From positions 1,302,001 to 1,366,000 of the forward strand of contig JADKIR010000004.1 of NCBI GenBank assembly GCA_016722655.1: a DNA stretch of 64,000 nt, written 5' to 3'. Origin of the DNA: Cytophagaceae bacterium. GTDB taxonomy: Bacteria > Bacteroidota > Bacteroidia > Cytophagales > Spirosomataceae. Made by a program: the position numbers and the translations under genes. Below, piece after piece: positions 1 to 8,728 of this stretch; position 1 is the first letter of the stretch; the number at the start of each line of letters is the position of its first letter. A model generated the notes under the pieces. It did not search any database, was not told the DNA's origin, and was given only the letters and a program-made list of their open reading frames with translations.

Positions 1-1
1 T

Positions 2-1246
2 TGCGTAAGAGGCATTGAAAATGGCAAAACCATTGAAGAAAACGTAATAATAGAAAGCATAAGCAGGGTATTAAGTACAAAAACCAATTGGGAAGACGTA
101 TTGAAAACCGCTGAAAATCCCGTAATCGACCTGGTGATTTCGAACACCACAGAAGTGGGTCTGAATTATGTAGAAGAAGAAATAATTGACAGATGCCCCG
201 ATTCTTTTCCCGGAAAACTCACGGCCTGGCTCTACAGAAGATTTAGTACAGTTAAATCAGAAACTGTGATTATTCCAACTGAACTATTGGTGGATAATGG
301 TAAAATATTGAAAGAGGCAGTTTTAAAGCATTTGAAATTTAATCAGTTGAGTCAGGAATTTGAAAATTGGATTTTGTCAAAAGTGCGGTTCTGCAGCTCA
401 TTGGTTGATAGAATTGTGCCCGGTAAGCCACAGAGTGAAGAACTTACCAACCTTTATTCTCAATTGGGATATGAAGACAAATTAATTCTCAAAGCTGAAG
501 TTTACAAGCTTTGGGCTATTGAGGGTGATAATCTGGAAGATGTTCTTGGTTTTGCAAAAGCAGATAAAGGAGTTGTGATTAGCTCAAATATTGAAAAATA
601 CCGTGAATTAAAACTACGTATGCTCAATGCCACGCATACACTTTTGAGCGGAATGGCATTTTTAAGTGGTTTTAAACTGGTTAAAGATGCCCTTCATGAT
701 GAAATGATGGAAAAGTATTTGACAATTTTGATGTTGACGGAGTTGGGACCCTCTATCCCAATGGAACTCGATATTAAAACCACCCATCGTTATGGCAGAG
801 AAGTAATGGACAGGTTTAGGAATCCTTATCTTGAGCACCAATGGATAAGTATTACTCTTCAATACACCACAAAAATGAAAATGAGGGCCATACCACTTTT
901 GATAAATTATTATAAAACTTTTGAAACCGTTCCACAGTATTTTGCACGATGTTTTGCAGCTTATTTACTGTTTATGAAAGTGAGTCATACTTCAGAAGGA
1001 AAATATTTTGGAGAATATGATGGCCAGGAATACCCTATTAATTGTGACGCAGCTCCATATTTTAAAGATTTATGGGACCAATATTCTGCTCAGGAAATTG
1101 TCTCTAAAGTATTAAAAAACAAAGAACTTTGGGGATATGATTTGAGTATATTGAAAGATTTTGAAAGCAATGTGGCCAGTCACCTTTCAAATATGATGAT
1201 GTTGGGAGTAAAAGATGCGATATCGGCCTTAAATGTATATGCCTAA
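2..1246 (+). CDS. uxaB: Tagaturonate reductase (altronate oxidoreductase), 5' end missing
   Basis: The frame is open from the first full codon of the window, so the gene starts to the left; 414 residues are visible. The product is an NAD-dependent reductase of the mannitol dehydrogenase family that interconverts D-tagaturonate and D-altronate in galacturonate breakdown. Seen: the family motif VISNTTEVGL near visible residue 45, followed by FPGKLTAWLYRRF, which is typical of the UxaB branch, then a long helical C-terminal domain. A strong hairpin terminator follows, so this is the last gene of its unit. Fructuronate or mannitol dehydrogenases are related, but the PGKLT segment favours UxaB. 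The ATG-less start that could be drawn at 101 is not real, because homologous sequence continues upstream of it. Confidence 0.87.
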   Translation, partial: CVRGIENGKTIEENVIIESISRVLSTKTNWEDVLKTAENPVIDLVISNTTEVGLNYVEEEIIDRCPDSFPGKLTAWLYRRFSTVKSETVIIPTELLVDNGKILKEAVLKHLKFNQLSQEFENWILSKVRFCSSLVDRIVPGKPQSEELTNLYSQLGYEDKLILKAEVYKLWAIEGDNLEDVLGFAKADKGVVISSNIEKYRELKLRMLNATHTLLSGMAFLSGFKLVKDALHDEMMEKYLTILMLTELGPSIPMELDIKTTHRYGREVMDRFRNPYLEHQWISITLQYTTKMKMRAIPLLINYYKTFETVPQYFARCFAAYLLFMKVSHTSEGKYFGEYDGQEYPINCDAAPYFKDLWDQYSAQEIVSKVLKNKELWGYDLSILKDFESNVASHLSNMMMLGVKDAISALNVYA

Positions 1247-1262
1247 TTGGGGAAGACATATA

Positions 1263-1296
1263 AAAAGCCCTTGATTTTATTGAATCAAGGGCTTTT
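1263..1296. terminator. Intrinsic terminator shared by two convergent genes
   Basis: Perfect 14-bp stem (AAAAGCCCTTGATT and its complement) with the 6-base loop TTATTG. Its ends are A-rich and T-rich on both strands, so it can stop transcription of uxaB on the plus strand and of the membrane protein gene on the minus strand. Confidence 0.85.
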
Positions 1297-1339
1297 ATTT
1301 AACTCTAAAAACAGGGCAAAAAATCCGTTTTCTTTTTTG

Positions 1340-2803
1340 TTATTTTTGAAAAATGAGAATTGAATAGTTGTCTTCAGAAAAAATTTCAAAAGGTTTTTTC
1401 AACTTATTACTAGTTTTAATGGTCTTTAAAACCTCATCATTGATTACAATCCAATACTTATAATCTTCTTCGGGCTCTTTAGTTTCTTTCAGATACTTTT
1501 TATAAAACCCCATAAATGAATCGTTAATTGGGCTATCTATTGGAACTCTGGAAATTTGAACAGTGTCCATTTTTGCATTTCCTCTATTTAACATCAACTT
1601 TGAATGAAAATAACTCATTAAAGCCCCGGCTTTCTCAAAATCTTCTGTAGGATTGGCTAAAAGGAGTATTTTCTCTGACTCTCTGGTTTTGTTTTTGATT
1701 AAACTATAAAACCTCGTTAATCTGATATTTTCATTGGCGTATTCTTTTTGAATCTGAAAAAACTTAAAAGAATGATACGTGAACAAAACCATCGTTATCA
1801 AATACAAAAGGTTTTTAATTCTTTGAGAATAAACTTGTTTTAGTAAATAATAAAAGACCAAAAATTGAGGAATAAGCAATGGATACAAATATCTGCCGAC
1901 ATTCAGGCCAGACTTAGAATAAATCAATAAAAAAGGCAAAACTCCTACTATATAGATCAAAATATTAATTTTATTCTCAAACAAAAAGTCATTAAGATTT
2001 CTACGGTTATCATAAATTAAATAACCTGATAAAATAAGAAACGGAATTCCATAACCCCGAATCAAGTACTGAACAAATACTTTTAACAAATTATAAAAAC
2101 TATATGAGGAATTGTCCACACCAACAGTGCCGTAGGTAGTTCCAAGGAAAAATTTCAAATAAATTAATTCAATTAGGAAAATTAAAAATATGCCCCCAAA
2201 AGCAATTTTATTCTTTCTAAACAAAATCATTAAAAAAGGTAAAACAAAAATGAAGCTCTCCTTTGAAATACTCATCAAAATAATAGAGATCCAAAAAACA
2301 GGCAACCAAATCAAACGCCTGCTTTCAAAGCATTTATGGCCTGAAAACAATACTATTGAGAAAAATAACATTCCATTATATTCTGCAGAATCAAACGACC
2401 ACCAAATTATCCCTTGCATTCCAAACATTATCAATAATGTGATCACCGTGGCCTCAATTATCTTTAATCCTAATAATTTAAAATAACTATATAGTGTAAA
2501 TGTGGTTATACCTGCAAGAACAAGATAATAGTATCCGATTAACTGAATATTTGTGCCAAAAAGTTTAGCATAAAATATCCTGTGAATACCTAATAATGGC
2601 CGGAATCTGCCTGAGTCATTAATGATTTCTTTGAAATAATTAAAAGTGCCCTGACTATCAAAATAATCCAATGCAGCAATGATGGTGTGGTCATCAATGA
2701 GAGTAAAAGATCTATGAATGTTAAGTTGTAATATGAAATCTAATAAAAACCAAAAAAAGAAAGATATCAATAAAGGTTTAAAATTTTTATTCATATAACT
2801 CAA
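1340..2803 (-). CDS. Polytopic membrane protein, GT-C glycosyltransferase-like
   Basis: A 487-residue protein with about ten to twelve hydrophobic segments spread over residues 8-370 and a soluble tail of about 110 residues. A short loop after the first membrane segment holds the acidic pair IDDHT, and a second loop holds SGRFRPL. This layout (acidic residues in the first outer loop, many membrane helices, C-terminal extracytoplasmic domain) is that of GT-C enzymes that use polyprenyl-phosphate sugars. This is inferred from architecture only, because no family signature was recognised with certainty. It lies directly downstream of clpX on the same strand, with a 24-base gap. Base composition is AT-rich, as is usual for membrane proteins here. 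Confidence 0.6.
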   Translation of the reverse strand: MSYMNKNFKPLLISFFFWFLLDFILQLNIHRSFTLIDDHTIIAALDYFDSQGTFNYFKEIINDSGRFRPLLGIHRIFYAKLFGTNIQLIGYYYLVLAGITTFTLYSYFKLLGLKIIEATVITLLIMFGMQGIIWWSFDSAEYNGMLFFSIVLFSGHKCFESRRLIWLPVFWISIILMSISKESFIFVLPFLMILFRKNKIAFGGIFLIFLIELIYLKFFLGTTYGTVGVDNSSYSFYNLLKVFVQYLIRGYGIPFLILSGYLIYDNRRNLNDFLFENKINILIYIVGVLPFLLIYSKSGLNVGRYLYPLLIPQFLVFYYLLKQVYSQRIKNLLYLITMVLFTYHSFKFFQIQKEYANENIRLTRFYSLIKNKTRESEKILLLANPTEDFEKAGALMSYFHSKLMLNRGNAKMDTVQISRVPIDSPINDSFMGFYKKYLKETKEPEEDYKYWIVINDEVLKTIKTSNKLKKPFEIFSEDNYSILIFQK

Positions 2804-2827
2804 AAGAAAGATTAGGATTATAATTGA

Positions 2828-4087
2828 TCAAGCCACCAATTTTACTTCATAAAAAGTCGAATGCTCAAATTTGGTTTGAGCGTATTCTTTAGAAACCACA
2901 AATGTTTTGATTGATTTATCAGATGGTAACTCAAACATGGCATCAGTAAGAATGGCTTCGCAAATTGACCGTAAACCACGGGCTCCTAAATTGAAAACAA
3001 TGGCTTGGTCAACAATATAATCCAGGGCGTCTTCTTCAAAAATGAGCTTGATGCTTTCCATGTCAAACAGTTTTTTATACTGCTTAACCAAAGCATTTTG
3101 AGGCTCAGTTAAGATTTTCCTTAGGGTTGATTTATCCAAAGGATTCAAGTAGGTTAATAGTGGAAGCCTTCCGATTAGTTCAGGAATCAAACCAAATGAC
3201 TTAAGGTCTTGTTGTGTAACAAATCGCAACAAACTGTCTTCGTTATTGAAATCAATTGAGTTTACATCTACTTTAAAACCAATCGGAGCTTTATTGATAC
3301 GTTTGGCAATATGACGGGCAATTCCGTCAAAAGCACCTCCACAAATAAAAAGTATATTCTCGGTATTAATCTGTACCAGCTGTTGATCCGGATGTTTTCT
3401 ACCTCCCTGTGGCGGAACACCTACGATAGAGCCTTCTAAGAGTTTTAATAATCCTTGTTGAACTCCCTCTCCACTTACATCTCGTGTAATAGATGGATTA
3501 TCTGATTTACGTGCGATTTTGTCGATTTCATCAATATATACTATCCCTCTTTCGGCAAGTTCCGGATTAAAATCTGCAGCCTGGAGTAAACGGCTCAAAA
3601 TGCTCTCAACGTCTTCACCCACATAACCGGCTTCAGTAAGCACAGTTGCATCGGCAATTGCAAAAGGCACCTGAAGCATACGAGCTATGGTACGGGCAAG
3701 GTAAGTCTTACCGGTACCAGTCTCACCCACCATTATAATATTTGATTTTTCGATATTTACATCTTCCTCTCCTTTTGGCTGAGACAACCTTTTGTAATGA
3801 TTATATACCGCTACCGAAAGAACTTTTTTGGCTTCATTTTGACCAATAATATATTTGTCAAGATAATTCTTTAATTCAATGGGTGGTTTTATATCAAATT
3901 TGGGTGCTGCACTTTTCTTCTTTTTCCCAGGTTTAAAATTGGAAACGCCAAGCTCTTGTTGTATTAAGTCAAATCCTTGTTCTATACAATTGTTGCATAT
4001 ATGGCCGTCGGTACCTGAAAGCAATATCTCAACTTCATTTTTCTTTCTTCCACAAAAGGAGCAATGGGGCTCTTTATTTGAAGCCAT
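2828..4087 (-). CDS. clpX: ATP-dependent Clp protease ATP-binding subunit ClpX
   Basis: AAA+ unfoldase that selects substrates and threads them into the ClpP peptidase; clpP lies in the same window at 19.6 kb but in a separate unit. Seen in order: an N-terminal zinc-binding domain with CSFC and CNNC pairs (residues 9-34), Walker A GETGTGKT (about 117-124), the pore loop GYVG, Walker B IVYIDEIDKIA, the RKH-type loop GGRKHPDQ, and the IGRLP segment, which contains the IGF-like ClpP-contact region typical of the family. Its 419 residues match the usual family length. The ATG start is followed directly by the zinc domain, so the start is well supported. Confidence 0.97.
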   Translation of the reverse strand: MASNKEPHCSFCGRKKNEVEILLSGTDGHICNNCIEQGFDLIQQELGVSNFKPGKKKKSAAPKFDIKPPIELKNYLDKYIIGQNEAKKVLSVAVYNHYKRLSQPKGEEDVNIEKSNIIMVGETGTGKTYLARTIARMLQVPFAIADATVLTEAGYVGEDVESILSRLLQAADFNPELAERGIVYIDEIDKIARKSDNPSITRDVSGEGVQQGLLKLLEGSIVGVPPQGGRKHPDQQLVQINTENILFICGGAFDGIARHIAKRINKAPIGFKVDVNSIDFNNEDSLLRFVTQQDLKSFGLIPELIGRLPLLTYLNPLDKSTLRKILTEPQNALVKQYKKLFDMESIKLIFEEDALDYIVDQAIVFNLGARGLRSICEAILTDAMFELPSDKSIKTFVVSKEYAQTKFEHSTFYEVKLVA

Positions 4088-4109
4088 TCTGTTCTTATTT
4101 ATTTTTTTA

Positions 4110-4117
4110 CAAAATTA
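4110..4117 (-). promoter_or_regulatory. Candidate promoter -7 element of clpX
   Basis: On the minus strand this reads TAATTTTG, an exact fit to the Bacteroidota -7 consensus TAnnTTTG, 23-30 bases upstream of the clpX ATG. No clear TTG -33 element is seen at the expected distance, so support rests on the -7 box and its position. Confidence 0.45.
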
Positions 4118-4519
4118 CATCAAAATATGTTCCGTTTTTAAAATTGCTATGGCTTTTAGCCATTAATAGCCTCCCTTTTTTATTTAGCAAATAATAAAAT
4201 TCAAAAAAGACCCTCCTCTTCAATAATACGTAGTATCACCAGAACTATCTTTTTTTGAAAAATAAATCTTAAAAAAAATCTTTTTTTTAAATATTTTCCA
4301 ATTTTCCAATTTTTGGAATGGCGTCCCAAAACCAGAATATAAAAAAAATTTATTAAGTGGCTACAAATCTTGGTTAAGTACAATTGAAAGTTTTAATTGT
4401 TTGAAAATTAACATTCTAGGCAATTGATTGTGTTTTCAAAGCCCTAAATATGGCACAATATTGGATAGTACCTTATTTGGAAAAAGGATTGTGAAAAAGT
4501 ATTTTCTTTTAGGATTGAA
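4118..4519. other. AT-rich divergent intergenic region between clpX and the polysaccharide locus
   Basis: About 400 bases without a credible gene. It holds a short palindrome at 4149-4163 (ATGGCT, TTT, AGCCAT) and long A/T runs at 4245-4295. It must contain the promoter of the exopolysaccharide operon that starts at 4.55 kb, but no copy of TAnnTTTG with a good spacer was found. A 60-codon minus-strand frame (4201-4383) has the composition of chance AT-rich sequence and is not called. Confidence 0.5.
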
Positions 4520-4555
4520 ATGATTTCACCGATAAGTCCTTTAAAAAATCAGAGT

Positions 4556-5302
4556 ATGAAAATTAGAAAGATATACATGGTATTATTGCTGGCAACTGCC
4601 GGATTTCAAGCTACTGCTCAGGAGAAAAATCTTACACTCCTGATTGATAATGCTTTCAATTCGGATTTATTGCTGGATGCCCTGATAGATTCTGCTCAAG
4701 CCATTTCTCCAGAAGTAAACAGAATAAGGTCATCACGTGATTTTGTGAGTTCCAATGCTGTCATCGCCAGAAATTCAATTTATAGTTCACTTTCACTAAG
4801 GTCGAGCTATATGTATGGCACCAACTATGCTGCTGTAAATAGTGCACAAATCGAAGACCAGGGAAGCCTGATAACCAACACCCAAACGGGTTTTTATAAC
4901 ATTGGAATAGGATTGCAGCTACCATTGAATCAGGTTTTAAACAGAAAACATACCATTAGAGCCGGAAATGCCCAAATAAAAATGGCGGAGTCGGAAATCG
5001 ATAAGACCAAACTTCTGGTGAAACAGCAAGTGATAGATTACTACATGGAACTGAAGCTATATTATAAGCTGATGCAAAACAGCAGCCTCAATAAAAACTC
5101 TGCAGAAATAAACTATACCATGGCTGAAAAAGAATTTCTGAATGGTCAACTCACTTTAGATCAGATTTCCCGGATTCAGGAAATCAGTATCAAAGCACAA
5201 AGCGATTATGAAACCAATCTCAACAGATATCAGCAGAGCTTGCTCCAGTTAAAGGCAATCACAGGGGTTGATTTTTATGAATTATTAAATACCTTAAAAT
5301 GA
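4556..5302 (+). CDS. Secreted TolC/outer-membrane-efflux-like protein of the polysaccharide operon
   Basis: About 248 residues with a signal peptide (MKIRKIYMVLLLATAGF, cleaved after ATAQ). An ATG at 4520 would add 12 residues in front of this signal peptide, so the inner ATG is preferred. The C-terminal half is a long helical hairpin (NAQIKMAESEIDKTKLLVKQ to QSLLQLKAITG) like one repeat of TolC-type proteins. It is about half the length of a normal TolC (over 400 residues), so it may be a single-repeat relative working as an outer-membrane or periplasmic export component. It opens the exopolysaccharide operon and overlaps the next gene by ATGA, which suggests coupled translation. No SLBB/Wza-type exporter is present in the locus, so this protein may take its place (inference). 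Confidence 0.65.
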   Translation: MKIRKIYMVLLLATAGFQATAQEKNLTLLIDNAFNSDLLLDALIDSAQAISPEVNRIRSSRDFVSSNAVIARNSIYSSLSLRSSYMYGTNYAAVNSAQIEDQGSLITNTQTGFYNIGIGLQLPLNQVLNRKHTIRAGNAQIKMAESEIDKTKLLVKQQVIDYYMELKLYYKLMQNSSLNKNSAEINYTMAEKEFLNGQLTLDQISRIQEISIKAQSDYETNLNRYQQSLLQLKAITGVDFYELLNTLK

Positions 5303-7392
5303 GCTTTTTACATTTCATAAAATTATTATTTCGAAATTTAATATGGCTGATTTCTATTCCTGTCATTCTGGCGGCTTCGGTATATTTTTTTACCAGAAAT
5401 GAAAAAAAGGTTTATTCTTCAGAATCAATAATTTATACCGGAATCGCTTCAGGATATAGTCTGAATGGAACCAACAAGGCTGATTTTTATTCTACCAGCA
5501 ATGCTTTTGACAACCTTATTTCTCTGATTGACTCACGTGAGACTAAAGAAGATGTAAGTATTAGCCTATTGGCCGAACATTTACAAAAAACAAAATCTAA
5601 TTCGGAAGAAATTGGATATGAAGCACTGGGTGATTTGAATAATTTGATTGACGAAAAAACTAAGAAAAAACTTAAAGGTGCTACCGTAGAGAAAACAAAG
5701 GAGAATATATTGAAAATGATGAATTCATCAGATGACAATCTGATAATTGAAATCATCAATTCAACAAATCCTTACTATTCTCTTAAAGCACTCAATACCA
5801 TCAAAGCTAATAGGATTTCGAATAGTGACTTGATAAAAATAAGTTATGAAACCAATGATCCGGGAATTTGTAAAAGAACATTGGAGCTTCTGGAACATTC
5901 CTTTATGCGAAAACACAGGCTGTTAAAAGAGGGCCAAACGGAGTCTGTTGTAAAGTATTTTGAAGAAGAAACCGAAAAGGCTTTCGCAAAACTTGATTCT
6001 TCTGAAAGGTTGTTTCTACAGTTTAACAAACAGTACGATATCATCAACTATTACGAACAAACAAAGGCCATCGCAGGTGAAAAAGAGGATTTATATGCTC
6101 TGAATCATTCATTGGAAATGGATAAACATGCATCTGATGTTTCATTGAAAAAAGTAAATAGCAGTATCAAGAATCGGGTTTATCAAAATATTTACAATAC
6201 CCAAATACTTGAAGAAAGAAAGGAACTATCGAAATTATATACCCAGATTACTACCCTTCAGCTAGCCGGAAGTAATGCGACAGAATCACAGAAACATGAC
6301 TTGGAAAACTATAAGGCACAAGTCGCTGACAAAGAAAAAAATCTGAAAAAATCTTTGGAAAGCCTTTACAAGGAAACCAATACAGTAGAAGGTATTCCAA
6401 CGAAAGACATTTTGGATGAATGGCTGAAAACCACGCTGACCTTTGAACAAAGCAAAGCTCGCCTGGCTGTAATGGATGAAAGGAAGAAAGAATTTGATCA
6501 GGAATATAAAAGATATGCTCCGCTAGGAGCTATGCTCAAAAAAATTGAAAGGCAAATTGAAGTATCGGAAGAGGCTTATCTCGAACTTTTGCATGGATTG
6601 AGCATGGCGAGACTTAATCAGCAAAATGCGGAACTCACCACAAAACTTAATGTGGTGGATCCGCCGTATTTACCTGTTCAGGCCAACAGGTCAAAGAGAA
6701 TGCTTCAGGTTGCTTTGTCTTTTGTGGTGGGGTTTGTAATGGTTCTGGCATTTATTCTTGTTAATGCACTCATTAACAAAACCTTACTGGAGCCACAAAG
6801 GGCAGCAAAATTAATCGATATACCATTTTTGGGGCTTTTCCCTTTGACCAGTGAAAGCCCGAGATTTATGAAAATGTCAAAATTAAGATTAGTACAGCAA
6901 TTGCTTTCAAAAATTGAGTTTTCAGACAATAAAGTAATAAAAATAGGTCTGGCAAGTACTGAAAGAGGAGAAGGAAAATCAACAATTGCAGAAATAATAA
7001 AATATGAGCTTGAAAAACTTAGATACGAAATCGAAATAATCCAATGGGAACCCATGAATTCTAAGGATCTAGAAAGTAATAATTCCGCTCAGGTCATTAT
7101 TTATGAATTACCATCATTTGATAGCTTAATCATTAAACCTGGTACATTCCCTGTTTTGGATCTTACAATTCTTTTAGCAAGGGCCAACAGAGTCTGGACA
7201 CGGATTGACAAAGAAATGTTGGCAATCTTCAGAAATACTACAGGCACAAAACCTTGGCTTTTACTCAATGGAGTTGAAACCGATTTTGCGGAGGAGTACA
7301 TTGGCGAAGTACCTAAAAACAGGAATTATTTCAGAAGGATATTAAAACAAATTGTGAAATTCCAATTTGGTCAACGTCGGAAAATTAAATAA
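5299..7392 (+). CDS. Polysaccharide co-polymerase (Wzz/GumC type) with a degenerate tyrosine-kinase domain
   Basis: A 697-residue inner-membrane chain-length regulator. Seen: a membrane helix near residues 12-30, a Wzz-like periplasmic start, long coiled-coil segments (about 200-450), a second membrane helix around 475-497, then a cytoplasmic BY-kinase-like domain. This domain keeps a Walker A motif, ERGEGKST, near residues 555-562. The Walker A' position reads IEIIQWEP rather than the usual LLIDAD, the Walker B position reads VIIYELP rather than VIIDTPP, and there is no tyrosine-rich tail. It probably binds nucleotide at most and does not act as a kinase. It sits between the efflux-like gene and the flippase, as in Wzx/Wzy-dependent clusters. 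Confidence 0.82.
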   Translation: MSFLHFIKLLFRNLIWLISIPVILAASVYFFTRNEKKVYSSESIIYTGIASGYSLNGTNKADFYSTSNAFDNLISLIDSRETKEDVSISLLAEHLQKTKSNSEEIGYEALGDLNNLIDEKTKKKLKGATVEKTKENILKMMNSSDDNLIIEIINSTNPYYSLKALNTIKANRISNSDLIKISYETNDPGICKRTLELLEHSFMRKHRLLKEGQTESVVKYFEEETEKAFAKLDSSERLFLQFNKQYDIINYYEQTKAIAGEKEDLYALNHSLEMDKHASDVSLKKVNSSIKNRVYQNIYNTQILEERKELSKLYTQITTLQLAGSNATESQKHDLENYKAQVADKEKNLKKSLESLYKETNTVEGIPTKDILDEWLKTTLTFEQSKARLAVMDERKKEFDQEYKRYAPLGAMLKKIERQIEVSEEAYLELLHGLSMARLNQQNAELTTKLNVVDPPYLPVQANRSKRMLQVALSFVVGFVMVLAFILVNALINKTLLEPQRAAKLIDIPFLGLFPLTSESPRFMKMSKLRLVQQLLSKIEFSDNKVIKIGLASTERGEGKSTIAEIIKYELEKLRYEIEIIQWEPMNSKDLESNNSAQVIIYELPSFDSLIIKPGTFPVLDLTILLARANRVWTRIDKEMLAIFRNTTGTKPWLLLNGVETDFAEEYIGEVPKNRNYFRRILKQIVKFQFGQRRKIK

Positions 7393-7405
7393 ACGTGCGA
7401 TAATC

Positions 7406-8728
7406 ATGTCATCAAAAGTTGTAAAAAATCAGATTCTTGCATTATCAGGGCAAGTATTGCCAGCGGCTCTTGGCATGGTGTCGTTTATGTGGTTGGTGAG
7501 AATATTAGATCCTAAAATTTTAGGAGAATATTTGATCTATATGACTTCAGTTGTGCTATTTGAAATGGTTAAGTCGGGAGGTTTACAATCAGCCCTGGTT
7601 ATGAAGGTTTCAGAAAAAGACTCCGAAAAAAGGAACCGGGTAATCGGTAGTGCTTATTGGTTAGGAAGTATTGTTGTGTTGATTTCCGGAATTGCGTTGG
7701 TAGTAACTTATTTTTTGCCTTTTGGTTCTGCTGATTCCGGTTTTAAGGTATTTTGCGTTTGGTATTCTGTTTTAGGAATAATTACCCTACCTCTTCACAT
7801 TGCAGAAGCTGAGGCAGTTGCCGATCAGAATCTCATTTTTTTGTTATTATTACGAATATTACAAAGTATTAATCCACTGATAGTTGCCTCATTTGCTTTT
7901 TTGGGTTTTAATTCATTGCAATGGCTGGCCACGGTACATGTGGGAGTAAATTTTATCCTTCTTTTGTATGTTTTAATTAGTAAAAAAACCAACCCTGCAA
8001 ATATTTTTAAAAAAACTAAAGAAGAAGTTAAGGGTCTGGTGAATCTAATTAAATATACTTTAGCAACATTAGGAACGACCAATATTCTCAAAAGTGCTGA
8101 TACATTTTTGATTGGGTCATTTCTGGGACCAACTTTTGTGGCCCTTTATGCGATTCCTCAAAAACTCACCGAATTGTTTGAAATACCATTGCGAACCTTA
8201 AGCACCACGGCATTTCCACAATTGGCAGCATATCATAATGCCCGCGAAAAACATAGATTTAACAATGCATTTATTAGTTATTTAACCTGGGCCTATATTT
8301 TGTATATCCCCGGGCTGATTCTGGCATTTATTTTGGCACCTACTCTTGTTTTAATTATTGGAGGTGAAAAATATGCCAGTTCGGCAGACATTTTCAGAGT
8401 ATTTGTATTTTTTGGAGCGTTTCTGCCACTAAACCGTATCACAGGAATTGTTTTGGATGCTATTCAAAAACCTGGATTAAACTTCCTGAAAGTTGCCATG
8501 ATGGCACTTGTAAATATTGTGGCAGATATAGCCGCCTTATATTTTTCAGGAGACTTGCGTTGGGTTGCATTTGCTTCTGTAATCAATGCAGCAACAGGAT
8601 GTTTTCTGGGTATTTTATTTATCAAAAAAGCAGGAGTTTTGAATGATGAAAAAATAATGCCTTTAGTTGGCCAAAATTTTCAGGAAATATTGGAAAAGGT
8701 TAAAATAAAACTGGCCATTTCGAGATGA
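7406..8728 (+). CDS. Polysaccharide flippase, Wzx/MATE-like oligosaccharide exporter
   Basis: A 440-residue inner-membrane protein with about 12-14 hydrophobic helices, of the polysaccharide biosynthesis/lipopolysaccharide flippase family. It should move lipid-linked repeat units across the inner membrane. Seen: the N-terminal pattern KNQILALSGQVLPAALG typical of PST exporters, and charged loops between paired helices up to the end. The ATG at 7406 lies 14 bases after the stop of the chain-length gene. A TTG 13 codons upstream would overlap that gene and precede no homologous sequence, so it is not used. Its stop overlaps the polymerase start as ATGA. Confidence 0.85.
   Translation: MSSKVVKNQILALSGQVLPAALGMVSFMWLVRILDPKILGEYLIYMTSVVLFEMVKSGGLQSALVMKVSEKDSEKRNRVIGSAYWLGSIVVLISGIALVVTYFLPFGSADSGFKVFCVWYSVLGIITLPLHIAEAEAVADQNLIFLLLLRILQSINPLIVASFAFLGFNSLQWLATVHVGVNFILLLYVLISKKTNPANIFKKTKEEVKGLVNLIKYTLATLGTTNILKSADTFLIGSFLGPTFVALYAIPQKLTELFEIPLRTLSTTAFPQLAAYHNAREKHRFNNAFISYLTWAYILYIPGLILAFILAPTLVLIIGGEKYASSADIFRVFVFFGAFLPLNRITGIVLDAIQKPGLNFLKVAMMALVNIVADIAALYFSGDLRWVAFASVINAATGCFLGILFIKKAGVLNDEKIMPLVGQNFQEILEKVKIKLAISR

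Noticed and set aside
4201..4383. 60-codon minus-strand frame upstream of the exopolysaccharide operon
   Set aside because: Lys/Ile/Phe-rich composition of chance AT-rich sequence, no motif, and no spacing with neighbours.
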